From contig CALBLI010000050.1 in NCBI GenBank assembly GCA_937896065.1, positions 1 through 23,396 on the forward strand: 23,396 nt of DNA. The letters run 5' to 3'. The DNA is from an uncultured Caryophanales bacterium (lineage in GTDB: Bacteria > Bacillota_I > Bacilli_A > RFN20 > CAG-288). The notes under the pieces were generated by a model, which made no database searches, was not told the DNA's origin, and was given only the letters and a program-made list of their open reading frames with translations. Positions 1-7,951 of the stretch are shown in pieces (the stretch's first letter is position 1; each line of letters begins with the position of its first letter). Both the position numbers and the translations under genes were made by a program.

Positions 1-27
1 TTTGATGAAAAAAAATTATAAAAAATA

Positions 28-56
28 TTGAATAAAAAAAGTTTGTTTAGTAGAAT
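28..56 (+). promoter_or_regulatory. rpsU promoter (sigma-A type)
   Basis: A -35 hexamer TTGAAT (28-33) and a -10 hexamer TAGAAT (51-56) are separated by exactly 17 bases. Transcription would start near 63, about 35 bases before the rpsU start codon. The call rests on hexamer match and spacing only. Confidence 0.6.
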
Positions 57-97
57 ATCTATCGGCAATATTTATATATAGAAAAAGAGGTGATAAT

Positions 98-268
98 ATG
101 CCAAAGACATTAGTAAGAAACGAAGAGTCTTTAGATGATGCTTTAAAACGTTTTAAGCGTCAAGTCAATAAGGCTGGTGTCATTGCTGACTATCGCAAAC
201 ATGATTTCTTCTTAAAGAAGGGTCTTAAACGTAAGCTCAAGTCTGAAAACGCTCGTAGAAAGCACTAA
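98..268 (+). CDS. rpsU: 30S ribosomal protein S21
   Basis: This 56-residue protein is a small-subunit ribosomal protein that binds 16S rRNA near the 3' end and takes part in initiation. The sequence is typical of S21: it begins MPKTLVRNEESLDDALKRFK, continues with a basic helical region containing the YRKHDFF block, and ends in a Lys/Arg-rich tail (ARRKH). Length matches the family (about 57-70 residues). The start codon follows an AAGAGGTG ribosome site by about six bases. The gene is monocistronic here, with its own promoter at 28-56 and a strong terminator directly after the stop. It is the only + strand gene in the first 9.7 kb. Confidence 0.97.
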   Translation: MPKTLVRNEESLDDALKRFKRQVNKAGVIADYRKHDFFLKKGLKRKLKSENARRKH

Positions 269-273
269 TTCTT

Positions 274-312
274 AAAGCTATAATTTACATGAGTAGATTA
301 TAGCTTTTTTTA
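274..312 (+). terminator. rpsU intrinsic terminator
   Basis: An 11-bp perfect stem (AAAGCTATAAT at 274-284 with ATTATAGCTTT at 297-307) encloses a 12-base loop and runs into a T tract at 304-311. It starts six bases after the rpsU stop. On the opposite strand the hairpin has only a short T run, so it is at best a weak terminator for the tkt side. Confidence 0.85.
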
Positions 313-402
313 TTTGATGATAATTTTTAAAATAGAAGTCATTAACACAATTAAAAATAGCGATGCCAATAAAATATAAGCAGAAAATTTTTGTTTAGTC
401 AT
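310..402 (-). CDS. 30-residue putative membrane miniprotein downstream of tkt
   Basis: A short ORF not matching any family I recognise. It reads MTKQKFSAYILLASLFLIVL and then MTSILKIIIK. A short charged N-terminus is followed by one hydrophobic segment (about residues 7-27) and a basic end, the layout of a single-pass miniprotein. A good ribosome site (GAGGAGAG, about five bases before the ATG) decides the start. The ORF lies 48 bases after the tkt stop on the same strand and ends against the rpsU terminator, so it may be the last gene of the tkt transcript. The ribosome site and the membrane-like composition favour a real gene. Its small size and lack of a recognised homologue keep confidence moderate. 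Confidence 0.5.
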   Translation of the reverse strand: MTKQKFSAYILLASLFLIVLMTSILKIIIK

Positions 403-450
403 AATCTCTCCTCGCTATAAATATAGTTTGGAAAGATATTTTTTATATTT

Positions 451-2424
451 TTAGAAATTGAAATCTTTCTTAATTTTTTCAAACATCTTATCTTTAGTGA
501 ATCCAAAATAGTCTAAACAATCTTTTAATGGAGCTGATAAACCAAATCTATCAATTCCATAAACGGTTTTTGCATACTTATATAAAGAATCAGATTTTCC
601 CATTTCAATATATAGTCTTTTATCATATGGATTATTAAAGACTTGTTCTTTATAATCTTCACTTTGGGCATCAAATAGTTCAACAGAAGGCATAGAAACA
701 ACACGGGTATCAATACCATCTGATAAGAGTAATTTTTGAATCTCAATAGCAAGCGATACTTCTGAACCACTTGCAATGATAGTGAGTTGATTTTCATTTT
801 TTTCACTGGAGACAACATAGCCACCAAGTTTAGCTTTTTCAAAAGATGATCCAGGATTATTAGGCAAATCCTGTCTCGATAAGATAAGGCATGTTGGTTT
901 ATTTGTACTTGAAAAAGCAATCTGATATCCAGCAGCCATTTCAATAGCATCAGCTGGACGATAAACAGTAACGTTAGGAATACTTCTTAACATAGTTAAT
1001 TGTTCAATTGGCTGATGAGTTTCACCATCTTCTCCAACAGCAATAGTATCATGTGAGAAAAGATAGACAACTGGGAGTCTTTCCATTGCTGACATTCTGA
1101 TTGCTGGCTTCATGTAATCAGCAAAGACTAAAAATGAACCAACATAACTTCTGAGTCCACCATGTAATAAGATGCCATTTGCAACACCAGCCATAGCAAA
1201 TTCTCTGATACCAAAATTGATATTTTGACCTTTAGGATTATCAAATGCAAAATCAGTAAAACTTTTTACTTTTGTTTTAACGCTTCCTTGAACATCAGCA
1301 GAGCCACCAAATAAGGTATTACTTTCATCGGCTACTAATGATAAATATTCCTGGGATTCATTTCTAGTTGAATTAGAATAATTTTCATCATAAATAGGTG
1401 CATTTGTAAATAATGACTTAGAAATATCGTTAGTGATGTTGCTTTTAAAAAGCATAAATTCTTCATGATGTTCTTCATCATATTTTTCAAGATCACTTTG
1501 ATAATCATTATAGATAGTTTGTGATCTTGAGATGAATTTCTCTTTGAAGTTCTCATATACTTCTTCAGGCACTTCAAAAGGTGGATAATTATAACCTAAG
1601 TTTTCTTTAGTTTTAATTACTTCTTTGTCAGAAAAAGCTTTTCCATGTGAAACATTGGAATTTTGATAAGGTGAGCCATAGCCAATCACAGTGTCAACTA
1701 TTATGATAGTTGGTCTTTCTTTAGCAGTTTTTGCTAAAGAAATAGCTTTGTCTAAAGCATCAATGTCATTTCCATCAGTTACTTCTAAGGTATTCCAACC
1801 ACTAGCTTTAAAGCGGGCTTTAGTATCTTCTTTAGATGAGTTAGATAATGGACCATCTAAAGTACAATTGTTTTTATCATATAATAAAATCAATTTATTT
1901 AAGTGAAACAAACTAGCTAATGAGATTGCTTCTTGTGAAATTCCTTCTTCCAAACATCCATCACCACATAAACAATAAGTATAATGATTAGTTAGTCGAT
2001 CACCTTCAGGATAAAGAGCTTGAAGATGCTTTTCGGCCATTGCAATACCGACAGCTTGTGAAATGCCTTGACCAAGAGGTCCAGCAGTTGCATCAACACC
2101 AGGAGTTAAACCGAGTTCAGGATGGCCTGGAGTAATTGAATCGAGCTTTCTAAATTGCTTTAATTGTTCCATTGGTATTGAATAACCTGCAAGATGTAAA
2201 GTAGCATAAAGAAGAGCGGAAACATGACCAGCTGATAAAACAAAACGGTCACGATTATACCAAGTAGGATCATTTGGATTAGAAACTAAGTGTCTAGAAA
2301 ATAAAGTATAAATAATTGGTGCACTTGATAGTGCCATACCAGGATGTCCACTTTTAGCATTAGTGATCATATCAAGAGAGAGACCTCTTAATGCATTTAC
2401 TGATAATGTATCATTTTTATTCAT
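451..2424 (-). CDS. tkt: transketolase
   Basis: This thiamine-diphosphate enzyme of the non-oxidative pentose phosphate pathway transfers two-carbon ketol units between sugar phosphates. The 657-residue length is normal. Visible marks are the N-terminal SGHPGMA with the active-site His (about residue 27), GPLGQGISQAVG, the ThDP/metal motif GDGCLEEGISQEA, INFGIREFAM carrying the conserved Glu of the pyrimidine domain, and SHDTIAVGEDGETHQP. The C-terminal domain ends with YGIDRFGLSAPLKD. I chose the ATG at 2424-2422 because GGAGGA lies seven bases before it. An in-frame TTG/ATG pair up to 15 bases upstream overlaps that ribosome site. A possible own promoter lies at 2444-2472, behind the terminator of the upstream RNA. 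The small membrane ORF at 310-402 follows. Confidence 0.97.
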   Translation of the reverse strand: MNKNDTLSVNALRGLSLDMITNAKSGHPGMALSSAPIIYTLFSRHLVSNPNDPTWYNRDRFVLSAGHVSALLYATLHLAGYSIPMEQLKQFRKLDSITPGHPELGLTPGVDATAGPLGQGISQAVGIAMAEKHLQALYPEGDRLTNHYTYCLCGDGCLEEGISQEAISLASLFHLNKLILLYDKNNCTLDGPLSNSSKEDTKARFKASGWNTLEVTDGNDIDALDKAISLAKTAKERPTIIIVDTVIGYGSPYQNSNVSHGKAFSDKEVIKTKENLGYNYPPFEVPEEVYENFKEKFISRSQTIYNDYQSDLEKYDEEHHEEFMLFKSNITNDISKSLFTNAPIYDENYSNSTRNESQEYLSLVADESNTLFGGSADVQGSVKTKVKSFTDFAFDNPKGQNINFGIREFAMAGVANGILLHGGLRSYVGSFLVFADYMKPAIRMSAMERLPVVYLFSHDTIAVGEDGETHQPIEQLTMLRSIPNVTVYRPADAIEMAAGYQIAFSSTNKPTCLILSRQDLPNNPGSSFEKAKLGGYVVSSEKNENQLTIIASGSEVSLAIEIQKLLLSDGIDTRVVSMPSVELFDAQSEDYKEQVFNNPYDKRLYIEMGKSDSLYKYAKTVYGIDRFGLSAPLKDCLDYFGFTKDKMFEKIKKDFNF

Positions 2425-2443
2425 AATGTCCTCCATCAAACTA

Positions 2444-2472
2444 TTAATATTTTAGCAAAAATACACTGTTAA
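2444..2472 (-). promoter_or_regulatory. probable tkt promoter
   Basis: Reading the - strand, TTAACA (2472-2467) and TATTAA (2449-2444) are separated by 17 bases, just after the terminator of the RNA at 2475-2651 and about 20 bases before the tkt start. If real, tkt is transcribed independently of that RNA. Confidence 0.45.
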
Positions 2473-2474
2473 AT

Positions 2475-2510
2475 AAAATAAAAAGGATGATTTAGCTAGC
2501 TAAATCATCC
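2475..2510 (-). terminator. terminator of the structured RNA
   Basis: Positions 2485-2510 form a perfect 26-base palindrome (GGATGATTTAG... paired with its complement). On the - strand it is followed by a T-rich tail (TTTTTATTTT). It abuts the closing helix of the RNA and lies about 50 bases before the tkt start. Confidence 0.85.
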
Positions 2511-2651
2511 ATCCAATTATGGATCATTTCCCTATATTACTAGAATACGGGCATATAGTCAAACTTCTGGATTCCTAACTTAATAGGCTTTCACTCCATT
2601 TAACAGTCATCCCTAAATGATAAAAGTGTCGGAAACGGGCATTAATTGGAT
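2475..2651 (-). ncRNA. structured non-coding RNA of unknown class upstream of tkt
   Basis: No ORF lies here, but on the - strand there is a strong promoter, a highly pairable core of about 141 bases and an intrinsic terminator. The predicted 5' end (2651) begins a 9-bp closing helix, 2643-2651 with 2511-2519. Inside it are a 6x6 internal loop, a 6-bp helix (2631-2636 with 2526-2531) and three hairpins: 2592-2628 (CACU/AGUG and CAUUUA/UAAAUG), 2574-2587 (CCUA/UAGG) and 2532-2558 (CUAUAU/AUAUAG). The octamer ACGGGCAT (+ strand) occurs twice, at 2547-2554 and 2635-2642, once in the internal loop and once in the last hairpin. I do not recognise it as T-box, TPP, SAM, purine, lysine or SRP RNA. 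A 6S RNA (similar length, ends paired) or an unassigned riboswitch for tkt are the main alternatives. Confidence 0.65.
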
Positions 2652-2657
2652 ATCTAT

Positions 2658-2687
2658 ATTATACTAAATATTTATAGTATTTGTAAA
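2658..2687 (-). promoter_or_regulatory. promoter of the structured RNA
   Basis: On the - strand TTTACA (2687-2682) and a consensus TATAAT (2663-2658) are 18 bases apart. The expected start, about seven bases on, coincides with the first base of the closing helix at 2651. Confidence 0.65.
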
Positions 2688-2762
2688 TATTTAATAAAAT
2701 TTGAATATTGATATAAAAATTTAGATACGATATAAAAGTTGTTAATCTATGAAACTAATTTA

Positions 2763-4148
2763 TTAGAAGAATTTTTTAACTAAATCTTTTGAATATTTTG
2801 CAACTTCTTCAATATTAGTAAAAGACATCACTTCACTAGCAAAGAAAGTATTATTTTCACCTTGCAAAGCTTCAACCTTATCATACCAACCATCAGCATA
2901 AGAGGCAGAACTTACATGTGGTAAGAAATAGTAATCTTTAAGTTCAAGAATTTCTTCAACTTTATAACCTGCTTTTTCTAAATCAGCAATGGTATTTTCT
3001 TTAGCTTTTTCAAGTGATACTTCCTCACTATTTGCATAATTTCTCAAAGTATATGTGACAAGTGGTTGAGCGGTTGCGTCAGGGAAGCGTAAATAAAAAC
3101 CAAGCATATGTCCTAAAGCAAATTTAGAAAGGTGTTCTGGATAAATACAAGAGGATTCAGGAACAACATCTTCAGAAATTTTTACAGCCATGCTCATGAG
3201 TTTGGAATATTCAATTTTTGAAAATAATTCTTGTTCAATTTCATTTGCATCACTATAAGTCAAATAGGAATCGAGGCCTGTACAAATTATAACCTTATCA
3301 AAAACTTCACCAGTTTCTGAATTATTTACATAGACATAGACTTTATCTAAACCTTTTGCATCTTTCTTTCTTTCAATCTTAGTGACTTCTGAATTTAATA
3401 TAACAGGATGCTTTAATTTTTTAGAGATATTTTCAAAGATAGCTCCACTACCTTTTTTCCATGTGAGCAGTTTATTTGGATTATTAAAGTCACCAAGTGA
3501 ATTGATATTTAATAATTTTAAAACATAAGCAGCTGGTATTTCATCTAAAAAACCATATCCTAATGCCGTAAAAGTTTCTCTAAAGAAATCAACAAGTTCT
3601 AAGCAATGATTTTTTAATAAAAATTCAGAAAATGGAAGAGATAAATTTTTCAAGAATTCATTTTTACCATTTACTGATCTCAAATCAGTATAAGAAAGGC
3701 CATCATAACAACCATCAGCAATGCCTTTATGTCCACTGACATCAAAACCCATATATTTAGATTTCAAGATATTGAAAAATTTTCTAAGCTTGAGTTCAGC
3801 TTTTAATTTAGATTTAAATGGAACTACAAATTCTGTATTATCTTCATTTTTTAATTTCTTTTCTGTTTTTGGCCCGTCAACATGAGAAATAGAAGCAAAT
3901 TCTTCACATTCAAATAAAGCTGGACTTTTTCTAGAAGCACAAAATAGACCCATTTCAATATTTCTATCTTCCCATTCACTATTAGCATTTCTAACTGGCA
4001 TGATTGGAGAATAAGCTTTTGAACTTACTTTATCACTCTTTTCATATACAACATAGTTGTTATATCCTTTTTTTTCTAAGTACATGGCAATAGTTGTACC
4101 AGCTAAACCAGCACCAACTATACAAATTTTATCTTTTATATTAGCCAT
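2763..4148 (-). CDS. FAD-dependent oxidoreductase (amine-oxidase-like NAD(P)/FAD-binding protein)
   Basis: A 461-residue flavoprotein of unknown substrate. The N-terminus carries the dinucleotide-binding fold: beta strand, GAGLAG (residues 12-17), helix, then Glu36 in VVYEK, which normally binds the FAD ribose. A second strand near KVIICTGLDSY fits the ATG-like motif of these enzymes, and the C-terminal NTFFASEVMS fits the region that closes over FAD. There is no signal peptide and no membrane segment, so it is probably cytosolic. The start at 4148 is set by a GAGGTG ribosome site six bases upstream. A GTG nine bases earlier overlaps that site. It follows trmL by 82 bases with a possible promoter in the gap. 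The family is broad (protoporphyrinogen oxidase-, desaturase- and monoamine oxidase-like), so no reaction is assigned. Confidence 0.8.
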   Translation of the reverse strand: MANIKDKICIVGAGLAGTTIAMYLEKKGYNNYVVYEKSDKVSSKAYSPIMPVRNANSEWEDRNIEMGLFCASRKSPALFECEEFASISHVDGPKTEKKLKNEDNTEFVVPFKSKLKAELKLRKFFNILKSKYMGFDVSGHKGIADGCYDGLSYTDLRSVNGKNEFLKNLSLPFSEFLLKNHCLELVDFFRETFTALGYGFLDEIPAAYVLKLLNINSLGDFNNPNKLLTWKKGSGAIFENISKKLKHPVILNSEVTKIERKKDAKGLDKVYVYVNNSETGEVFDKVIICTGLDSYLTYSDANEIEQELFSKIEYSKLMSMAVKISEDVVPESSCIYPEHLSKFALGHMLGFYLRFPDATAQPLVTYTLRNYANSEEVSLEKAKENTIADLEKAGYKVEEILELKDYYFLPHVSSASYADGWYDKVEALQGENNTFFASEVMSFTNIEEVAKYSKDLVKKFF

Positions 4149-4182
4149 AATTAACACCTCACATTTAATATTTTACTATGTA

Positions 4183-4211
4183 ATTTAATCAGTTTATAGA
4201 TAGTTTTTCAA
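4183..4211 (-). promoter_or_regulatory. possible promoter of the FAD oxidoreductase gene
   Basis: On the - strand TTGAAA (4211-4206) and TTAAAT (4188-4183) are 17 bases apart in the trmL-oxidoreductase gap. The region is very AT-rich, so chance matches are likely. An alternative -10, TAAAAT, lies at 4175-4170. Confidence 0.35.
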
Positions 4212-4230
4212 TTTTTAATTAATTTATTAA

Positions 4231-4749
4231 TTAATTACAACATTTTTTTAGAAAATCTTTACCTTTAATCACTTCACTTGTAGCTAGATTATTGAAGTTT
4301 TGTTGCCTTAAGCATTCACTTGCTATTATTGAAACACAATTTGAAAGATTGAGCGATCGACAATTTGGACACATTGGTATACGAAGAGTTCTTTCATAGT
4401 TATCATTTAGAACATTTTTAGGAATGCCAGTGGATTCTTTTCCAAACATGAAGAAATAATTTTTATTAGAATCAACTAAATTAGCATCTGAATATATCAA
4501 AGAGGAATAGCGAGTTATAAAATAACCTTCATCATTATTATGAGCTTTAAGAAATTCATCTATAGATTCATATCTTTTAATTTCATAACCGATACAATAA
4601 TCCATCTCTGCTCTTTTAAAAGCTTTATCAGATAGTTCAAATGTGAGCTTTCCAATTATGGCAAGTTTCAAATCAAAAGCCATACAAGTTCTAATTATAT
4701 TTCCGACATTTGCTGGTTTTTCAGGCTCAAATAAAGCAATAGTAATCAT
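4231..4749 (-). CDS. trmL: tRNA (cytidine/uridine-34-2'-O)-methyltransferase TrmL (SpoU/SPOUT family)
   Basis: This enzyme 2'-O-methylates the wobble base 34 of certain leucine tRNAs using S-adenosylmethionine. At 172 residues it is the compact single-domain SPOUT form without an RNA-binding extension. The family motifs are present in order: IALFEPEKPANVGNIIRTC at the N-terminus (motif 1 Asn and Arg), FMFGKESTGIP (motif 2), and RIPMCPNCRSLNLSNCVSII (motif 3, part of the trefoil knot that binds SAM). The extra cysteines near the C-terminus (CPNC and a terminal CC) are unusual but outside the core. Its ATG overlaps the stop of the upstream aminopeptidase gene (ATGA), indicating translational coupling. 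Confidence 0.92.
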   Translation of the reverse strand: MITIALFEPEKPANVGNIIRTCMAFDLKLAIIGKLTFELSDKAFKRAEMDYCIGYEIKRYESIDEFLKAHNNDEGYFITRYSSLIYSDANLVDSNKNYFFMFGKESTGIPKNVLNDNYERTLRIPMCPNCRSLNLSNCVSIIASECLRQQNFNNLATSEVIKGKDFLKKCCN

Positions 4750-6518
4750 CTTGAAATCCTGCTTGTATGATATTTTAAATATGCTAGTAGTTCTTTATCA
4801 TCTTTGGCAAGAGGAGAAAGCTTATCATACACTAATTGATGATAAGAATTCAACCACTCTAATTCAGAATCATTTAGCATGCTAACATCAATTAGACGTC
4901 GATCATATGGACAATAAGTGATTGTTTCAAAACAGTAAAATGTTCCTTGCTCAGTTGTTGAATGATTTCTGACAAGCAACTCATTTTCAAGTCTAATACC
5001 ATATTTGTTTTCTTTATAAACACCAGGTTCCACAGTAATAACATGACCAGGAAGAAGAACACCCATATCAAAAACGCCAGGTCTAATATAATATCTAAAA
5101 CCGATGGGACCTTCATGAACATTTAACATATAGCCGACTCCATGACCTGTACCACATTTATAGTCTAAGCCTTCTTTCCACATGACTTCTCTTGCTTTAA
5201 TATCAAGAGTATGACCTGATGACCTATCCATAAATATGGAGGTAGTCAAAGCTATCTGACTTTTTAAAGTAAGAGTATAATCATGTTTGATTTCACTTGT
5301 TGGCTCAGATATTAAAAAAGTTCTTGTGATATCAGTTGTTGCTCCGTAATATTGTCCACCTGAATCAACTAGAAGGAGTTTATTATCTTTCTTAACTTTT
5401 GAAAAACAAGTAGCTGAAGGTGCATAATGCATCATGGTAGCATTAGCGTCAACTGAAGCAATTGTTTCAAATGATAATTCAAAACAATCTTTATCAGATA
5501 ATCTTAAATTATCTAAATAACATGCATAATCATATTCAGATAGTTCTTTATCTTTATTATCATCAATATATTTCATCAATTTTAAAACATATAAGCCATC
5601 GTTAATGTGATATTTTAAAATGTTTTTAATTTCTACTTCACCTTTGATAGCTTTTGATATACAAACTGGTGAAAATACACCAACCTTATTTTTGATGGAG
5701 TTAACGATTTTTAAATTTGCACTATTCTTATCAAAAGCAATTTTTAAATTACTATTTTTTAAATATGAAAAAACATCATTATAATCATGAACAATAAGTT
5801 TACCTTTTAAAGAAAAAGACTCAGGTAATTTATTCTTATCAATGAAAAGATGAATTTCATCATTACTGATAAATAAATATGAATAAAAAACTGGAGCATA
5901 ACTAATATCAAATCCACGATAGCCTAAAATATGAGCAACTTCATCAAGAGCTGAGATGATAATGGCATCGTAATTATTTGATTTTAAATAATTTCTAACT
6001 TCAATTATTCTCTTATCAAAAGTTGTCGATAAAAGAGAATCATCTAATTTAAAAATTTTCTTAGTTTCAGTTTTATCTTCTTTAGTAAATAAATCAGAAA
6101 TTGATAAATTAACAAATTCAAGATGATAACCTGATAAAGTTTCAATATATGAATAAGGAACTAATGATTCATCAATCCCAAGTGGCGTCAATTTATTCAA
6201 TTTGATGAATTCTTCCATTGGTAGAACATCTTTCTTACCAGCTTTTTGGAGCTTTGTATTACTGCCTTTTAAAGCTTTTTCAGCAGCAATCCAAAATCTT
6301 CCATCTGTGTAAATATATGATTCATCTAATGTAACAAGCATTGTGCCAGCTGGTGCATGATAGGGTGAAAATTGATTCCTGAGTGAAGAATAGTATGGAT
6401 TTGGTTCTTCACTATTATGAGGATCTGAATTAAAAATAATATATGATTTTAAATTTAGATCTCTCATCAATTTTCTAAGTTTTGTAAGATTTTCTTCATA
6501 ATTAATAAGCTCTGGCAT
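4746..6518 (-). CDS. M24 family metallopeptidase, Xaa-Pro aminopeptidase-like
   Basis: A 590-residue cytosolic peptidase expected to remove an N-terminal residue preceding proline. The architecture is that of the long (APP1-type) aminopeptidase P: two creatinase-like N-terminal domains (about residues 1-300, with YTDGRFWIAAEKAL near residue 75), then the pita-bread catalytic domain. The metal ligands are visible: Asp in LLVDSGGQYYG, Asp in ATTDITRTF, His in GTGHGVGYMLNVHEGP, Glu in ITVEPGVY and Glu in GIRLENELL. The gene starts inside the 3' end of proS (17-base overlap) and its stop overlaps the trmL start, so the three genes are translationally coupled. Coupling to prolyl-tRNA synthetase suggests a link between proline supply and use. 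That link is inference. Confidence 0.92.
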   Translation of the reverse strand: MPELINYEENLTKLRKLMRDLNLKSYIIFNSDPHNSEEPNPYYSSLRNQFSPYHAPAGTMLVTLDESYIYTDGRFWIAAEKALKGSNTKLQKAGKKDVLPMEEFIKLNKLTPLGIDESLVPYSYIETLSGYHLEFVNLSISDLFTKEDKTETKKIFKLDDSLLSTTFDKRIIEVRNYLKSNNYDAIIISALDEVAHILGYRGFDISYAPVFYSYLFISNDEIHLFIDKNKLPESFSLKGKLIVHDYNDVFSYLKNSNLKIAFDKNSANLKIVNSIKNKVGVFSPVCISKAIKGEVEIKNILKYHINDGLYVLKLMKYIDDNKDKELSEYDYACYLDNLRLSDKDCFELSFETIASVDANATMMHYAPSATCFSKVKKDNKLLLVDSGGQYYGATTDITRTFLISEPTSEIKHDYTLTLKSQIALTTSIFMDRSSGHTLDIKAREVMWKEGLDYKCGTGHGVGYMLNVHEGPIGFRYYIRPGVFDMGVLLPGHVITVEPGVYKENKYGIRLENELLVRNHSTTEQGTFYCFETITYCPYDRRLIDVSMLNDSELEWLNSYHQLVYDKLSPLAKDDKELLAYLKYHTSRISR

Positions 6519-7932
6519 AATAAATTACTTTTTCTCCTTTTTTATCATCGAGGGAATCATTTTCTTGGAAAAGTCTTTGATTAAATGGAATGACACGTGG
6601 AGTTGCTGAATATTTTTCTTTCATATAATTTTCTTCTTCGGCAGTTTCATTTGAAACTACTTTTGCAAACCCTTTATGTCCTTTTAAGATATCATCAACT
6701 TCTTCTTTATTATGGCATTCATAAATATGATTTAATAAAAAGTCATTAGCTTTTTGATACATTCCTTCCTGAATATCATTGAGCGTTTTTAAAATAGAAT
6801 CGGCAATATTATCTAAAGGCAAAAATGTTTTTTCTTCAGAATACCTTTTAGTTATCATACATGAATTTTTTTCTAAATCCTTTGGTCCAATTTCAATTCT
6901 TAAAGGTATTCCTTTCATCTCATATTGAGAAAATTTCCAACCAGGTGATTTATTTGAATCATCGATTTTAACTCTGATATCTTTTTTAGAAAGCTCATCA
7001 GCAACCTTCTTGCATGTTTTTAATATCTCAGGATTAGTCTCACTTCTAACAGGAATGATGACGACTTGAATTGGTGCTATTTTAGGAGGTAAAACAAGTC
7101 CATTATCATCGCCATGAACCATAATCAAAGCACCAAGAAGTCTAGTTGATACACCCCAGGAGGTATAGTGAGGATAGCAAATAATGTTATCTTTGCTAGT
7201 GTATTTGATTCCATATGCTTCAGGGAAGCCAGTCCCTAAATAATGGGTAGTTCCACATTGTAATGCTTGACCATCAGGCATCAAAGCTTCAATGGTATAG
7301 GTTGAAACAGCACCAGCAAATTTTTCACTTTCGGTTTTTTGACCAGATACAAAAGGTATAGCTAGTAGTTCTCTTCCTAAATCCTCATAGATTCTTAAAA
7401 TTGATAGAGCAAAAGCTCTAGCTTCATTTTCATCAAGATGAAGAGTATGGCCTTCTTGCCATAAAAATTCACTTCCTCTTAAAAATGGTCTAGTTGTCTT
7501 TTCCCATCTTACTACTGAGCACCATTGATTGTATAGAATTGGAAGTTCGTTGTATGAATGTAGAATGTCTTTGAAGTGATCACAAAATAAAGTTTCAGAA
7601 GTTGGACGGATGACCATTTCTTCTTGTAAAACTTTATTTCCACCTTTAGTAACAATAGCACATTCAGGGGCAAAACCTTTAACATGCTCTTTTTCTTTAT
7701 TTAATAAAGACATAGGAATCAAAGTAGGTAAATAGACATTCCTAACACCTAATTCCTTGAATCTTTTATTTAAATAATTTTGAATTTCCTCCCATAAAGA
7801 ATATCCATCTGGGCGATAGACAATAAATCCTTTCGTGGTCGCATAATCCATAAGTTCAGCTTTTAAACAAACATCGGTATACCATTGAGTGATATCCTTA
7901 GATTTGCTTGTAATGTTTAAAACAGTTTTCAT
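6502..7932 (-). CDS. proS: proline--tRNA ligase, archaeal/eukaryal-like type
   Basis: This class II aminoacyl-tRNA synthetase charges tRNA-Pro. At 476 residues it is the short form without the bacterial editing (INS) insertion. Diagnostic stretches are ITQWYTDVCLKAEL, GFIVYRPDGYSLWE, the motif 2 region FLRGSEFLWQEGHTLH, and QCGTTHYLGTGF. The anticodon-binding domain follows (VVIIPVRSE... and KSPGWKFSQYEMKGIP). The protein ends in Tyr, as in this subtype. This form is common in Mollicutes and some Bacillota. An AAGGAG site lies about 12 bases before the ATG, rather far but the best available. The gene follows the GGDEF-like gene by 19 bases and overlaps the next gene. Confidence 0.95.
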   Translation of the reverse strand: MKTVLNITSKSKDITQWYTDVCLKAELMDYATTKGFIVYRPDGYSLWEEIQNYLNKRFKELGVRNVYLPTLIPMSLLNKEKEHVKGFAPECAIVTKGGNKVLQEEMVIRPTSETLFCDHFKDILHSYNELPILYNQWCSVVRWEKTTRPFLRGSEFLWQEGHTLHLDENEARAFALSILRIYEDLGRELLAIPFVSGQKTESEKFAGAVSTYTIEALMPDGQALQCGTTHYLGTGFPEAYGIKYTSKDNIICYPHYTSWGVSTRLLGALIMVHGDDNGLVLPPKIAPIQVVIIPVRSETNPEILKTCKKVADELSKKDIRVKIDDSNKSPGWKFSQYEMKGIPLRIEIGPKDLEKNSCMITKRYSEEKTFLPLDNIADSILKTLNDIQEGMYQKANDFLLNHIYECHNKEEVDDILKGHKGFAKVVSNETAEEENYMKEKYSATPRVIPFNQRLFQENDSLDDKKGEKVIYYARAY

Positions 7933-7951
7933 ATAATTTTAATTCTCCTTA

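Noticed and set aside
1691..1906. A 71-codon + strand ORF inside tkt
   Set aside because: It is antisense to conserved transketolase sequence, has no ribosome site and encodes no recognisable motif.
4216..4236. TTAATTAATTAA-type palindrome at the end of trmL as a terminator
   Set aside because: It has no G-C pairs and no T tract on the - strand. It is simple AT-rich sequence.
7933..7951. T-box or other leader controlling proS
   Set aside because: The gap to the preceding gene is only 19 bases, and no T-box motif is present upstream of the cluster at 9740-9830.
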